Part shown: one piece after another, positions 1 to 9,111 of the stretch | Position numbering within the stretch: the first letter of the stretch is position 1 | How the letters are laid out: the number at the start of each line of letters is the position of its first letter | NCBI GenBank assembly: GCA_001839685.1 | Contig: MLAK01000923.1 | Coordinates: 1 to 46,217, forward strand | Reading direction: 5' to 3' | DNA from: Tritrichomonas foetus | Taxonomy: Eukaryota > Parabasalia > Tritrichomonadida > Tritrichomonadidae | DNA: 46,217 nt | The notes under the pieces: model-generated | Told to the model about the DNA's origin: nothing | Seen by the model: the letters and a program-made list of their open reading frames with translations, nothing else | Databases searched by the model: none | Position numbers and translations under genes: made by a program

Positions 1-1
1 A

Positions 2-169
2 AACATGACTCCCAAAACACGTGACCCCTCGTCAAAATCTCCCCTTCATTACAGGCAGGTCGGAACGGATTTTAATCCTTCACCAGAATTAGAATCCCCT
101 GCTTGCTTTGCCTTGGAGAAATTGAGAGAAGTAATTTTACCGCGCAAATTTATGTCATGCGTGAAATAA
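2..169 (+). CDS. C-terminal end of a gene running off the left edge (unknown product)
   Basis: Frame 2 is open from the first bases to a TAA at 167-169, giving about 55 residues that end in PRKFMSCVK. The stretch is visibly richer in G+C than the intergenic DNA after it and uses C-ending codons (CCC, GTC, TGC, CGC), which suggests coding. No family is recognised in such a short tail, and the start lies outside the window. It could still be a chance open frame. Confidence 0.4.
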   Translation, partial: NMTPKTRDPSSKSPLHYRQVGTDFNPSPELESPACFALEKLREVILPRKFMSCVK

Positions 170-796
170 CACAAAAAGTTTTTCTTGGCAAAGGCGGAAA
201 AAGGAATGTCAAAATTTCATGCCCGAATAATCGTTATTTATGACCATATATTCATTTAAAATGATTTCAATTTGTATTGAATTAATTCTGAATGTTTTAT
301 CTTGTTTCATTTTTATTCTATATCCTAGTCATTCAAGGCGAACATGTTTTCATTGATTCTTCTAAGATTTCGCTGTACTATCAAGATGTGAAGAAGGAAA
401 AAAAATGACATTATTAATTAATCAATTTTTGTTATCGTTGAATTTTACATAATTATAATAACATTAAGGTATTATTTGGTTTGTATTTGCTTTCTTTACA
501 TTTATTTATTCATAAATTAACAATGTGGTGGGAAAAAAAAATCATGACTTTCTCAATGATGTCTGATATTCCAGAAAGAGCCCATTGTGCTACAAGTACA
601 GATTCTGAAATGAACCTTAATGGACAAACTTTTCTGGCACTTTTTAGAGTTTCCTAGAATATTGGAATTTTGAATAGCCGTTTGACTATCATCAGATAAA
701 TTCCCACGAAATTAGAAGCATTTATGCGCATTATAATGAAATTAATCAACACATATAATCAACTTTTTATATATTTTATATCTTACACAATATTTC
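170..796. other. Intergenic, AT-rich
   Basis: This is the 3' flank shared by the edge gene and the minus-strand glycosyltransferase, which converge here. No convincing coding frame or repeat was seen. Confidence 0.5.
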
Positions 797-1927
797 TTAA
801 ACAACATCGTGATCAAGTTTACAAAATTGAGGCAAATTTGGATTTGGAAAATATACTGCAAAGTTTGGTGGTGTTTCTTTTATCAGTCTGTGTGCAATAT
901 CCATTGGTATTCTATGCATGTGTATAGATGCAGCAGTATGCCCTGGACAAGGAATCAATTTTGGTGCATTTGAATAAAGTTGATAAAATTCAGGGCACTC
1001 CTTCACTTGATCAAACTTTTTCTGAAGAATTACATCATTCTGATAAAGCGGCCAAGTAACTATAAACTTATTGGTTTGATAATCCATTACATCCAATCCT
1101 AATTCTTTGAAGAAACTTGTTAGAGCAACATCATCGAAAGAACCCTGACAAATTCGAATAAAAGTATCAATCTTCTCGTAGAATTTTCTCATCGCAAAAT
1201 TCGAAAACAAATAACCAGTGCCGCCATGTGGATAGTACCGAAGTCCATATTCGTGCATATTAGATGCAAAATTATACGTCGTCATAGGGTCACCTTTTTT
1301 CTCGAGCTCGTCAATGAATTTCATCATCTCCGGCATATTGACAAAAGTGTCATGCGTACCTCTGAAATACCACTTTTTGTCTAAATTATACTTGTAAAAG
1401 TGGCGCCACGTTTCCGGAGTTCTGATGCAAAATTGTCGATCTTCATATGAAGTCGATCCTTCTGGCAAAACCATGAAATCTACACCGTTAACGGAAAGTG
1501 GACCATCTGATAAATAATTGAGAGTGTAATTGAATTTGTAATTTTTGAGCTGCGGCTCCCAAAATATCGCGCGTAGATCAGGCTCGAGTTTACTTTGTGA
1601 AGCTCCGGCAATGATATAGAATGCTATAGAAGTGTTACTTGTCGTAATATTTTCGATTTCGATTGTTTGGGTTTGTTTGACTTCGATATTGGAATCTTCG
1701 TTTGATTTTTGAGCAGATTCGCTTTTTTCTCTGTCATTTTTGATGGCATTTATCTGTTTGTCGGAATCGATTTTGATAGCTTCGTTTTTGACGAAAGGAC
1801 GAGAATGTTTTGTCATTATTGTGATAAATTCGAGGGTTGTATGTAAAACTACAATCGCGATAATGAATAGAAAGAAAAGGATGTATAAACGATTCTTACT
1901 GGTTCTGGCTTTATGTATATCGTTCAT
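797..1927 (-). CDS. Type II membrane glycosyltransferase, GT31 (Fringe / core-1 galactosyltransferase)-like
   Basis: The 376-residue protein has a short basic cytosolic tail, one hydrophobic anchor (about residues 13-37), a charged stem, and a lumenal domain from about residue 101. Landmarks of the Fringe/C1GalT fold are visible: KWYFRGTHDTFVNM (187-199) at the DxD strand, GGTGYLFSNFAM (236-247), matching the GGAG-Y-L-S motif of the family, and FDDVAL (265-270), matching the E/D-DV motif. GT31 enzymes add galactose or GlcNAc to O-glycans in the Golgi. The metal-binding triplet, usually DDD, reads T192-H193-D194 here, so only the last Asp is kept. Acceptor and donor cannot be told. The start is the ATG at 1925-1927. 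The family call is fairly firm; activity is uncertain. Confidence 0.75.
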   Translation of the reverse strand: MNDIHKARTSKNRLYILFFLFIIAIVVLHTTLEFITIMTKHSRPFVKNEAIKIDSDKQINAIKNDREKSESAQKSNEDSNIEVKQTQTIEIENITTSNTSIAFYIIAGASQSKLEPDLRAIFWEPQLKNYKFNYTLNYLSDGPLSVNGVDFMVLPEGSTSYEDRQFCIRTPETWRHFYKYNLDKKWYFRGTHDTFVNMPEMMKFIDELEKKGDPMTTYNFASNMHEYGLRYYPHGGTGYLFSNFAMRKFYEKIDTFIRICQGSFDDVALTSFFKELGLDVMDYQTNKFIVTWPLYQNDVILQKKFDQVKECPEFYQLYSNAPKLIPCPGHTAASIHMHRIPMDIAHRLIKETPPNFAVYFPNPNLPQFCKLDHDVV

Positions 1928-2147
1928 TCTTTAAAAAGAATGGCTTTTGATGGAAAACTAATTGACCTCTATCTCATCAAAAAAAAGCAGTTTTTATCGT
2001 TTTCTTTTGACATCTGTTTGTAACATCAACACTATCAAGACATGAAATCAATTTCGTGTAAATACCACCATTTGTAATATCAATAAATCTCAAATCATAC
2101 AGAATATGAAAGCGCCATTAAAACTATGAAGAAAGTCTTAAATAACT

Positions 2148-2198
2148 AAATGAACAAAAATATAAAATGAACAAAAATATAAAGTGAACAAAAATATA
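2148..2198. repeat. Three tandem copies of a 17-bp unit
   Basis: The unit AAATGAACAAAAATATA starts at 2148, 2165 and 2182 (one base differs in the third copy). It lies between the glycosyltransferase start and the sirtuin stop. Confidence 0.8.
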
Positions 2199-2232
2199 AA
2201 GAATTAAATTCTTTTTTCTTCATCTAAAATTT

Positions 2233-3198
2233 TCATTTTTCTTCATTTATAATGGTTTCAAATTCGCTTGTCCATCCAAGTTTGTCTATAATTTGCCTCA
2301 CAGCATCCTGGCAATCACCGCCAATATAAACATCTCTTCGATTAGTAATGTGACCAAATTTAAACATTCCTCTATCTGCTGTATCGATTACTTTTTTGGT
2401 TCCTTCTTTAGTCACATACAAAATCGGTTTTTCTTGATAGGTTCCAACTTTTTCATTATTTATCAACACACGTGGTGCGTATCTTTTCACACTATAAATC
2501 AGACCAGCAAAAGGATGAACTTGAAGACTCGTTCCAATAATGATGAGCAAGTCGCATTTTGGAAAGTCTTCGTGGAAAAGTTCAAAGAAGCGACGTGGAA
2601 GGTCCTCTCCATAAAAGACTATATCTGGCTTGATTACTCCTTCTTTGCATTTCGAGCAATAAGCCACTTCACCTTTAAGAATAGTTTCTCTGAAATCATT
2701 TAATGTATATTTTTGTTTGCATTTTTGGCATGTACCACTGAAATATGTACCATGCGCTTCAACAACCTTATCACTTGGTATTCCAGCAACCCTCTCAAGC
2801 CCATCAATGTTCTGTGTGAAAACACGTAACAAAAGTCCGTGTCTTTGAAGAATGACAGGAAGATAATGTGAAGGTGTTGGCTTATAGCTTCCAGGCATTG
2901 TTTCCTTCGCTAGCTGGAAGAACGGTTCTGGGTTTTCCCTGAAATAATCAATATCAAAAATTGATTCTGGAGTGGGAAGGTTATATTTTTGGAGGTTATG
3001 GTAAAGTCCTGTTCCTGGACTTCTGAAATCTGGAATTCCAGCTGCACATGAAATTCCCGCACCCTGCATAATAATTATGTTAGTTGCCCTTCCTGATTTG
3101 ATGTATGAAACAATTCCATCAACATCTAAACTTGGAAGGCCATCAACTGGTCCAGGTGCAAACTTCTTGAGTTCTTCAATCGGAACGTCCTGGGTCAT
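2233..3198 (-). CDS. Sirtuin, class I (SIRT1/2/3-like) NAD-dependent protein deacylase
   Basis: The 321-residue protein carries the complete Sir2 core. GAGISCAAGIPDFRSP (46-61) binds NAD, TQNID (128-132) lies in the active site, and HG at 149-150 gives the catalytic His149. A zinc module is formed by C157, C160, C181 and C184, followed by KPDIVFYGEDLP (190-201) and GTSLQVHPFAG (222-232). The spacing and the IVFYGE motif fit class I enzymes of the SIRT2/Hst2 type. Sirtuins remove acetyl groups from lysines of histones and other proteins using NAD. There is no obvious targeting peptide, so a cytosolic or nuclear place is inferred. The length is normal and all key residues are present. The start is the ATG at 3196-3198. 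Confidence 0.95.
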   Translation of the reverse strand: MTQDVPIEELKKFAPGPVDGLPSLDVDGIVSYIKSGRATNIIIMQGAGISCAAGIPDFRSPGTGLYHNLQKYNLPTPESIFDIDYFRENPEPFFQLAKETMPGSYKPTPSHYLPVILQRHGLLLRVFTQNIDGLERVAGIPSDKVVEAHGTYFSGTCQKCKQKYTLNDFRETILKGEVAYCSKCKEGVIKPDIVFYGEDLPRRFFELFHEDFPKCDLLIIIGTSLQVHPFAGLIYSVKRYAPRVLINNEKVGTYQEKPILYVTKEGTKKVIDTADRGMFKFGHITNRRDVYIGGDCQDAVRQIIDKLGWTSEFETIINEEK

Positions 3199-3654
3199 TT
3201 AATGAAGAACTCCGACAGAAAAACGGTTTTTTGGATATCACTTCACTGTCTGGGCAAATTGCAAATTACAAGATTATGGTAATTTGTGAACTAAAAGGTT
3301 GCCATTTTATAAAATTGTACTAAATCAAGTTCGTTACATCTGATTTTCTCTTTCCATCTGATCCTCTCTTTCGATGAATCAGCAGAGAAAAGGGTCTAAA
3401 AAGTTTTTTAGTAAAAACCTATTTTTTCGAGTAAAATAAATCAATAGAATTACGATACAAAATTCTAAAAATAATTCCATATTTATTGAAGCTGAAAGAA
3501 AAAAATAAAATACGAATAAATAAAATCTCGTCTTAGTTGTGTAGTGGAATATTCATGAAGAAAAAAATCTGTGTAACTGTATCATCTATTAGGTTTTGGA
3601 GCATTCAATTTCATAGAAAATTAATAAAAAAATAAGAAAAAGGTAGTTGATAGT
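3199..3654. other. Intergenic
   Basis: AT-rich DNA between the sirtuin start and the kinase stop. No gene seen. Confidence 0.5.
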
Positions 3655-4908
3655 TTATAATAGTTTTACTCTATTTAATATAGGCTTAGGTCGATACTTT
3701 GTGGTTGGCCTGACTATTCTTTGTTTCTTTTTAACACGTGGAAGGGGACAACTTTGTATTAGTAATTCAATATCCGCTTTGGTAATTTCGGCTGATGCAG
3801 TTGCATTTGGATGTTGGTATTGTGACAAACAATTTTTCAGAGACATATTCCTACATGTTGGCTGGTTAGAGGAAGGCATAAGATGTTTTGCTGTTTTGTT
3901 AAAAGTTGTTAAATTTGTAGAGCTTATGAAAACATCATTATATTGAGTGACAGTATTATAATCTATTTTATCAGTTTCAAAAAAACGGTCTAACTTTTTA
4001 ACACTAACAAAAGGAACTTCAACTGAGAGAACAGGTCTAATAATACTTACTTTTTTCAAAAAGTTTGAGTTTAATACATCCATTTCATTCCATCTTTTTT
4101 CTGTGCTTACTGACATAAGTCCATGAACTACTTGGGCAAGTTCAGGAGATGATGATTTAAGTGGTTGATACAATCCATTTCGAATTTCATGAAATAGTTG
4201 AGTTTTATTTATTTTGGTCCATGGAAGCTGTCCACTTGCCATAGCATACAGTATCACACATAACGACCACATGTCTGATATTTTTGGGTTATATTTCTTG
4301 CCACATATTACTTCTGGTGATACATAACATGGTGAACCGCATGATGTTTCAGTTAGAGATTCATTTTTAATAAGTTTAGCAAATCCAAAATCTGTTATCT
4401 TGATATTTTTGTCTTTATCAAGCATTATATTTTCTGGTTTTAGATCTCTATGGGAAATATTCCGATCATGAAGATATTTTAATCCGTCAATCAGTTGAAA
4501 AAGATAATAACGAATTAAGTTTTCATTTAACTTTTTCTCTTGCACAATTAGTTGAAACATATCTCCACCTGGACATAATTCCAATATTACATAGTAGTTT
4601 AAAGAATCTTGAAGGAGATCATATAAACCAACGATATTAGGATGGTTAATTTGTTGAGTAATTCTAATCTCTCTTTCAAACAATATTCGTCCTTTGTCTG
4701 TTGTTATTCTTTGTTTTGGGATGATTTTACAAGCATATTCTCGCAAAGTAAATGTATGAATAGCAATTTTGACTGTAGCAAATGCACCATGTCCTAGTGT
4801 ATGTGAAAGCTTATAAGGACCAATTTTTAAAGGGCAAACTATATTTTCCATGAAATGAACAACTTTTTTTGATGATCTATGATTATAATTATTTCTGAAA
4901 AACTTCAT
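3655..4908 (-). CDS. Ser/Thr protein kinase, CAMK/SNF1-related type
   Basis: The 417-residue protein has a full kinase domain at about 28-290: glycine loop LGHGAFATV (38-46), ATP-anchoring Lys61, HRDLKPEN (153-160) with catalytic Asp155, DFGFAK (173-178), and SPEV (197-200) in place of APE. The HPNIV and LSHTLGHGAFATVK patterns and the G-S-P-CYVSPE activation segment are those of the large CAMKL group of trichomonads. The tail from about 300 is Ser/Thr-, Lys- and Arg-rich with no recognised domain. The first ATG is at 4908; a second in-frame ATG at 4851 (Met20) begins just before the domain and is an equally good start. The TAA stop overlaps a TAAA polyadenylation signal. Substrate unknown. 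Confidence 0.9.
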   Translation of the reverse strand: MKFFRNNYNHRSSKKVVHFMENIVCPLKIGPYKLSHTLGHGAFATVKIAIHTFTLREYACKIIPKQRITTDKGRILFEREIRITQQINHPNIVGLYDLLQDSLNYYVILELCPGGDMFQLIVQEKKLNENLIRYYLFQLIDGLKYLHDRNISHRDLKPENIMLDKDKNIKITDFGFAKLIKNESLTETSCGSPCYVSPEVICGKKYNPKISDMWSLCVILYAMASGQLPWTKINKTQLFHEIRNGLYQPLKSSSPELAQVVHGLMSVSTEKRWNEMDVLNSNFLKKVSIIRPVLSVEVPFVSVKKLDRFFETDKIDYNTVTQYNDVFISSTNLTTFNKTAKHLMPSSNQPTCRNMSLKNCLSQYQHPNATASAEITKADIELLIQSCPLPRVKKKQRIVRPTTKYRPKPILNRVKLL

Positions 4909-5566
4909 AACAACGAAAATTCATAGTTATCTTCTTTCTCTAACGATTTTTAGTATTTAATTTGTTAGATTAACACTTACATTTAACCAAAATGAAAGAT
5001 GTCATTATATTGTCCGAATATCGCAACAGGATTTCAAGATAATGCTTCATAACTTTCGAATGAAAATTTACGAGAAATTTTTCAATATAGACCAAAATCA
5101 TGTGTCTTAGTGTGAAGAAAGGAAATGTTTCAGTTTTAAAATATAGATGCGAAATTTTAATATAATGATTTTGTTAATCTAGATCGATTATTGTATTAAA
5201 TTTTAATATCCCTTCTGAAAAAATTAATTCAAAAATATGAAGTGTCAAAACAGAAATAAATTCGTTTCAAATAAAGAGATAACCTGTGGAATTGATATTT
5301 GGGTTTCCAATCAAATCAAATATTTTCTTATGTATATATGGAAGGTATCAATTCAACGTCGAAAATGTCACTCATTGAAAGCATATCGGTATTTTATATA
5401 TTTTGAGGAGTTTTAACGAATATGATTAAGCTATTCAAAAGATCATGATTCAATTGAATGACTTCATTATCAAATAAAAAAGAATAGGCATCACGTTCAT
5501 CAACTCAATGTTAAGTGAAAATTTTTAATTTACCCGGTTTTAGAGAAAAATGAAAAAGATAAAATT
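4909..5566. other. Intergenic, AT-rich
   Basis: No coding frame was recognised between the kinase start and the minisatellite. Confidence 0.5.
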
Positions 5567-5850
5567 GAATCAAACAAACAAATGAAGCAAATCAAACAAA
5601 CAAATGAAACAAATCACACAAACAAATGAAACAAATCACACAAACCTGTCTCTTATACACATCTCTCATGGTCTCATTNACAAATGAAACAAATCACACA
5701 AACAAATGAAACAAATCACACAAACAAATGAAACAAATCACACAAACAAATGAAACAAATCACACAAACAAATGAAACAAATCACACAAACAAATGAAAC
5801 AAATCACACAAACAAATGAATCAAATCACACAAACAAATGAATCAAAAAA
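5567..5850. repeat. 22-bp minisatellite, about 11 copies
   Basis: The unit is close to AAACAAATGAAACAAATCAC plus two bases, repeated head to tail. About 3.4 copies precede and about 7.7 copies follow a foreign 34-nt insert at 5646-5679. Edge copies diverge (GAAGC, GAATC), as is usual in minisatellites. It lies in the 3' flank of the PITP gene. Confidence 0.9.
5646..5679 (+). other. Tn5/Nextera mosaic-end adapter remnant plus an N (assembly artefact)
   Basis: Positions 5646-5664 read CTGTCTCTTATACACATCT, the 19-base mosaic end of the engineered Tn5 used in tagmentation libraries. Fifteen unrelated bases ending in an N at 5679 follow, and then the minisatellite resumes in phase with its unit. 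This is best read as an adapter built into a collapsed repeat, not biology. Confidence 0.93.
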
Positions 5851-5903
5851 GCAAAGATTTGGGTTAGGAAAAGAAGAAGAAGAGTTTATTAATTACGCCT
5901 TAA

Positions 5904-6800
5904 TTACTTTTTATCTTTCTTGTCTTTCTTGTCCTTTTTGTCTTTCTTATCTTTCTTGTCCTTTGACTCGCTTTCCTCCTCGTCTTTCTCAAACTGTTGA
6001 TTCTTCTGTTCTTCCTCCAGTTCGTGCTCGAGTTGCCTGATTGCTGCCAAGTCCATTGGGAACCAGTCCTTGGCCCATTGCATGAGGGCGCGGTGGGAGT
6101 CGAGGAAGACATCGTGGAAAACATTCATGGCGATTTTTTCGACTGCACTTTGGAGGCCGCGCCAGTGGAACAAGAATTTGACAACCTTAACGCAAATCAT
6201 CAATTCTCCATCGTAGTCCTTAACCCAGGATGGTACCTTTGATTCGTCGGCTTTGTACTTCTTTCCATCTTTTCCTGTTTCGAGCTTTGAGTTGATATTG
6301 GCTTCTGGGCAAGTGAATCCGTGCATGTCCCATTCTTTCTTTTCTGGCTTTGGTGTTGAGTCGAGAATGTCGAGATAGATAACTTGGCGGTCATCGAGTT
6401 CGTTTTTCGGAAGATTTAATAAATTATCTGGGCATCCCTGTTCCTTATCGAAAACGATGTGCTGGCTTTCAACGAGGAGGTAAAAGTCTTTACCCATTCC
6501 TGGCATTTCGTAGAGGGTGTGGAAGTGTGGATAGGAATTGTGCGATTTTTCATGCAAGTGCAAATACTTGTCTGGAACGGCCCAACGGATGAAGCCAGGG
6601 ACCTTGGATTTGAAGTGCATGACCTTGTGTGTGTATTGTCCCTTTTCTTCGCCTTCTTCGTATGGTTCATTTTTGAGAATCTCGATTCCTTCGCCACCAC
6701 CGGCAGTTTCTCTGGTACGTTGAGCACACATGTAGAGGTTGGCAACTTGATATTGAGGAACATTTGTTGGAAGAATGACGCGGAATTCGACGATCTTCAT
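5904..6800 (-). CDS. Phosphatidylinositol transfer protein (class I PITP)
   Basis: The 298-residue protein aligns from memory along nearly all of the PITP-alpha/beta family: EFRVILPTNVPQYQVANLY near the N-terminus, AGGGEGIEILKNEPYEEGE, then GQYTHKVMHFKSKVP, where Thr57 and Lys59 match the inositol-binding Thr and Lys of mammalian PITP-alpha. FLFHWRGLQSAVE and HRALMQWAKDWFP lie in the C-terminal half. Such proteins exchange PI and PC between membranes and feed phosphoinositide signalling. The C-terminus has an acidic coiled stretch and a KKDKKDKK repeat not found in animal family members. The coding region is richer in G+C than its neighbours, which suggests strong expression. The start is the ATG at 6798-6800. 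The 22-bp minisatellite lies just past its stop. Confidence 0.95.
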   Translation of the reverse strand: MKIVEFRVILPTNVPQYQVANLYMCAQRTRETAGGGEGIEILKNEPYEEGEEKGQYTHKVMHFKSKVPGFIRWAVPDKYLHLHEKSHNSYPHFHTLYEMPGMGKDFYLLVESQHIVFDKEQGCPDNLLNLPKNELDDRQVIYLDILDSTPKPEKKEWDMHGFTCPEANINSKLETGKDGKKYKADESKVPSWVKDYDGELMICVKVVKFLFHWRGLQSAVEKIAMNVFHDVFLDSHRALMQWAKDWFPMDLAAIRQLEHELEEEQKNQQFEKDEEESESKDKKDKKDKKDKKDKKDKK

Positions 6801-7389
6801 GTAATTTTAAAGTGGTGAACACGCTCGATGACAAAACCGCTGTTTCCCATTGAAATGTTCAAAGGAAATGATAAAAATTGTTATAATTTTTATTTCAATA
6901 CATTCATTTTTGTAAAGTTTATGCCGACTTTCAAAAAGGGTGAACTTTTTGCATAGTTTATTTTATTCATCGTCTGAAAATCTTTCTTATTGAAAAGACT
7001 TGATTTCACCTTAATTGATGATTTTTCTCAGAAAAAACACTCATTTTGATAGAGAAAATTACGATAGGTTTATGAAGTTCCCTTATCAAAGACAAATAAG
7101 ACAAAATTTTCGAGGACATGATGCGATGTAAAAGGAAATGATGAGACTGTTGTAATAACTTCCATCACAGTAGGGAATGGACCAATTGTCCATAGGAACA
7201 GCGATAACCATGGACATATTCACAATTAAAAGATTAGCGGATTTTCAATTTACAATTCTCACCAGGCCACTTTTTCAAGATCACATTCAAAAACTTAGTC
7301 CAAAAAATCAAACAAGATTTCTGCATTCACTTTTTCTGAACTCTTTTCAAACAAAATACGAATAAATCAAAAGTAATAAGAAAAGGTGT
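6801..7389. other. Intergenic
   Basis: 5' flank of the PITP gene. An AACTTTTT (minus-strand AAAAAGTT) box lies near 6943. Nothing else recognised. Confidence 0.5.
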
Positions 7390-7692
7390 TTAGAAAATCG
7401 CATTCCCTACTTCGGCAGAAGCAGGGTGAATGTCAACCGAGAGGTAGTTTAACAAAACATGAGGAGTTCGCCCAAAGTTTTTCTGATTAACGATGAAGGT
7501 GATCATGTAGCGAACAGTCACGGGGAATGGGCTCAGATGTGCTGTTTGCCGCATAAGGTTCTTGTATTGATTCAGTCCATCTTCATAAGTCTTCCTTGAA
7601 GGTAGAGTGAGAGAATTGTTGCTGATATGGAGTCCCTGCTGAGCGAGATTTTGGATCAAAGCGGAAAGAATGAAGTGAGGAACTGCGAATTC
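7390..7692 (-). pseudogene. Relic of a tyrosine recombinase N-terminal (core-binding) domain
   Basis: The minus strand is open from 7692 to a stop at 7390, about 100 residues, with no ATG start. The pattern NSLTLPSRKTYEDGLNQY, then LSPFPVTVRYMITFIV, then VLLNYLSVDIH is that of the SAM-like core-binding domain of phage-type and Crypton-like recombinases: helix with T..TY..., P.t...v..Fi, and YLs.I. The catalytic domain that should follow is absent because the frame stops after GNAIF. A second relic with a catalytic-type motif lies at 40533-40724. The family call is inference from the pattern. Confidence 0.45.
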
Positions 7693-7832
7693 CTAAACAC
7701 CCTTTCTTTGCAACCTTTGATTTTGCCGTTGTTTGTTTGAACAGAGACCAGAAAATAGTGTCCGTAATCTGCTTTGATTTTTATGGACCAAGTTTTTGAA
7801 TTGATATTGAAAAAGTGTCCGTGAGAATTTTA

Positions 7833-7883
7833 GTTTTCAGCCCACTTTTTGAGACGAAGTCTCAAAAAGTGTTTGCTGAAAAC
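7833..7883. repeat. 51-nt near-perfect palindrome (hairpin)
   Basis: Arms GTTTTCAGC (7833-7841) and CACTTTTTGAGAC (7843-7855) are answered by GTCTCAAAAAGTG (7859-7871) and GCTGAAAAC (7875-7883). The loop is GAA and there is a small C/TTT bulge. It lies about 140 bp from the recombinase relic and could be an element end. Confidence 0.85.
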
Positions 7884-8982
7884 TGATAAATTTTTATTGC
7901 AAATGTTTTCGACGATCGTCTTTTGTGAGGATTTCGACAATGGATAATCTTCTCAATTTTAAATCAATCATAATTAAGAATAAACGGTCTCCATTTTATA
8001 ATATTGATTCAACAAATGAGATTTTACAATTGAATCATCATTATGTGATGACCATTTTGAAAATAGTATTGCCAAACTACAACACTGCTTAAAAATAAAA
8101 TAAAATAAAATAAAAATAAATAAAAAATGCGATGAAATTAAATTTGGGCCGATATTCATTTTCCTATGAGTTTTGTAATTATGATGTGAAAGATCAAATA
8201 AAACCTAAGGTAGATAAAATCTAATGGGTTAATGTGATGTGAACTTTGTTGCTCTTTGGGCCACTTCGACTTGGAGGAGGCGCGGTGAGCGAACACGGCT
8301 CCAGTATGATGCATTCCCTCAGCTGTGTTCACTCGTTTAATATGAAAATCAGCAGAAAGCAAGAGGTTGAATATGAAGCCTGCAATTGGGAAATTTTCAA
8401 AAACAAGAATCAAATAAGAAACAGACAAGGATCAAAAAAAAAAAAAAAAAAAAAAAAGCAAGAATCAAACAAGAAGAAAACTTTATGGACTGTTGAGAAT
8501 AAACTAGACCGTATCATCTGTAATTTTCAATAGAATAACAGTTGTTTATTTATTTATTTTAAATCACCGCAATAAATTGCGACATAATTTATTTCGAAAC
8601 TTATTAGATGAACAGATAATTCAAAAGGTATTGATCATGCAACACCTGATACAAATTATTTCTTTTCTTGTGTTTCAAATTTTGCTACTTAATATGATTT
8701 GTTTCCACAGTAAATTTGAATATAAATGGGATTATAAAGGTGAATATGACTTTGAGGATGAATACGACAGCTTCCACTAAAAAAAGGAATTGTTTTAAAT
8801 TTACTTGAATGTAAGCCTCATTTGAGAGTATACATTTTTTTGATCGAGACATTAATCAAGGTATTAATTCCAAGAAGCTCTATAAAGAAGTGATGAATTA
8901 ATCTCTCATCTTTTGCCATCAATAGTTGAAAATAGATTACATCAACAACCATTGTATTATTCTTATTCTTAGTAAAAGATAA
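7884..8982. other. Gene-poor stretch
   Basis: Holds a 50-codon open frame from an ATG at 7940 to a TAA at 8090-8092 (low complexity, no match), an (AAAAT)n patch near 8094-8130, and a run of 24 A at 8434-8457. A minus-strand stretch at about 8240-8350 reads like coding (HTGAVFAHRASSKSKWPKEQ) but has no recognisable family. None is called a gene. Confidence 0.3.
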
Positions 8983-9111
8983 ATTTACGGTGCTCACCAA
9001 GAGCGAATCTTTCAGACTTTATCATCTGTCGACGAAGTCCTGCAAACTATTGAAGCTCTGAATTCACCATATGGTGGTGAGATTTATTGCGCTGCTGAAG
9101 CTGATCACTAA
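8983..9111 (+). pseudogene. Coding-like 3' tail without a gene body
   Basis: After an in-frame stop at 8980-8982 the frame reads about 42 residues, including SSVDEVLQTIEALNSPYGGE and ending CAAEADH at a TAA (9109-9111). Codon choice (CTG, CTC, GTC, GAC) and the amphipathic look differ from the AT-rich surroundings. It may be the last codons of a decayed gene. The family is unknown. Confidence 0.25.

Noticed and set aside
40..120. tRNA-like stretch near the left edge
   Set aside because: No cloverleaf and no T-loop consensus; an open frame explains the higher G+C.
5646..5664. Genuine Tn5-type transposon end
   Set aside because: No transposase, no second end and no target duplication; the sequence is the synthetic 19-mer used in libraries and sits in a collapsed repeat beside an N.
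5567..5850. CRISPR array
   Set aside because: The repeat is strictly head to tail with no spacers, in a eukaryotic context.
8246..8533. 95-codon plus-strand frame through the A24 tract
   Set aside because: Its length comes from the poly-A run (poly-Lys); no coding character beyond it.
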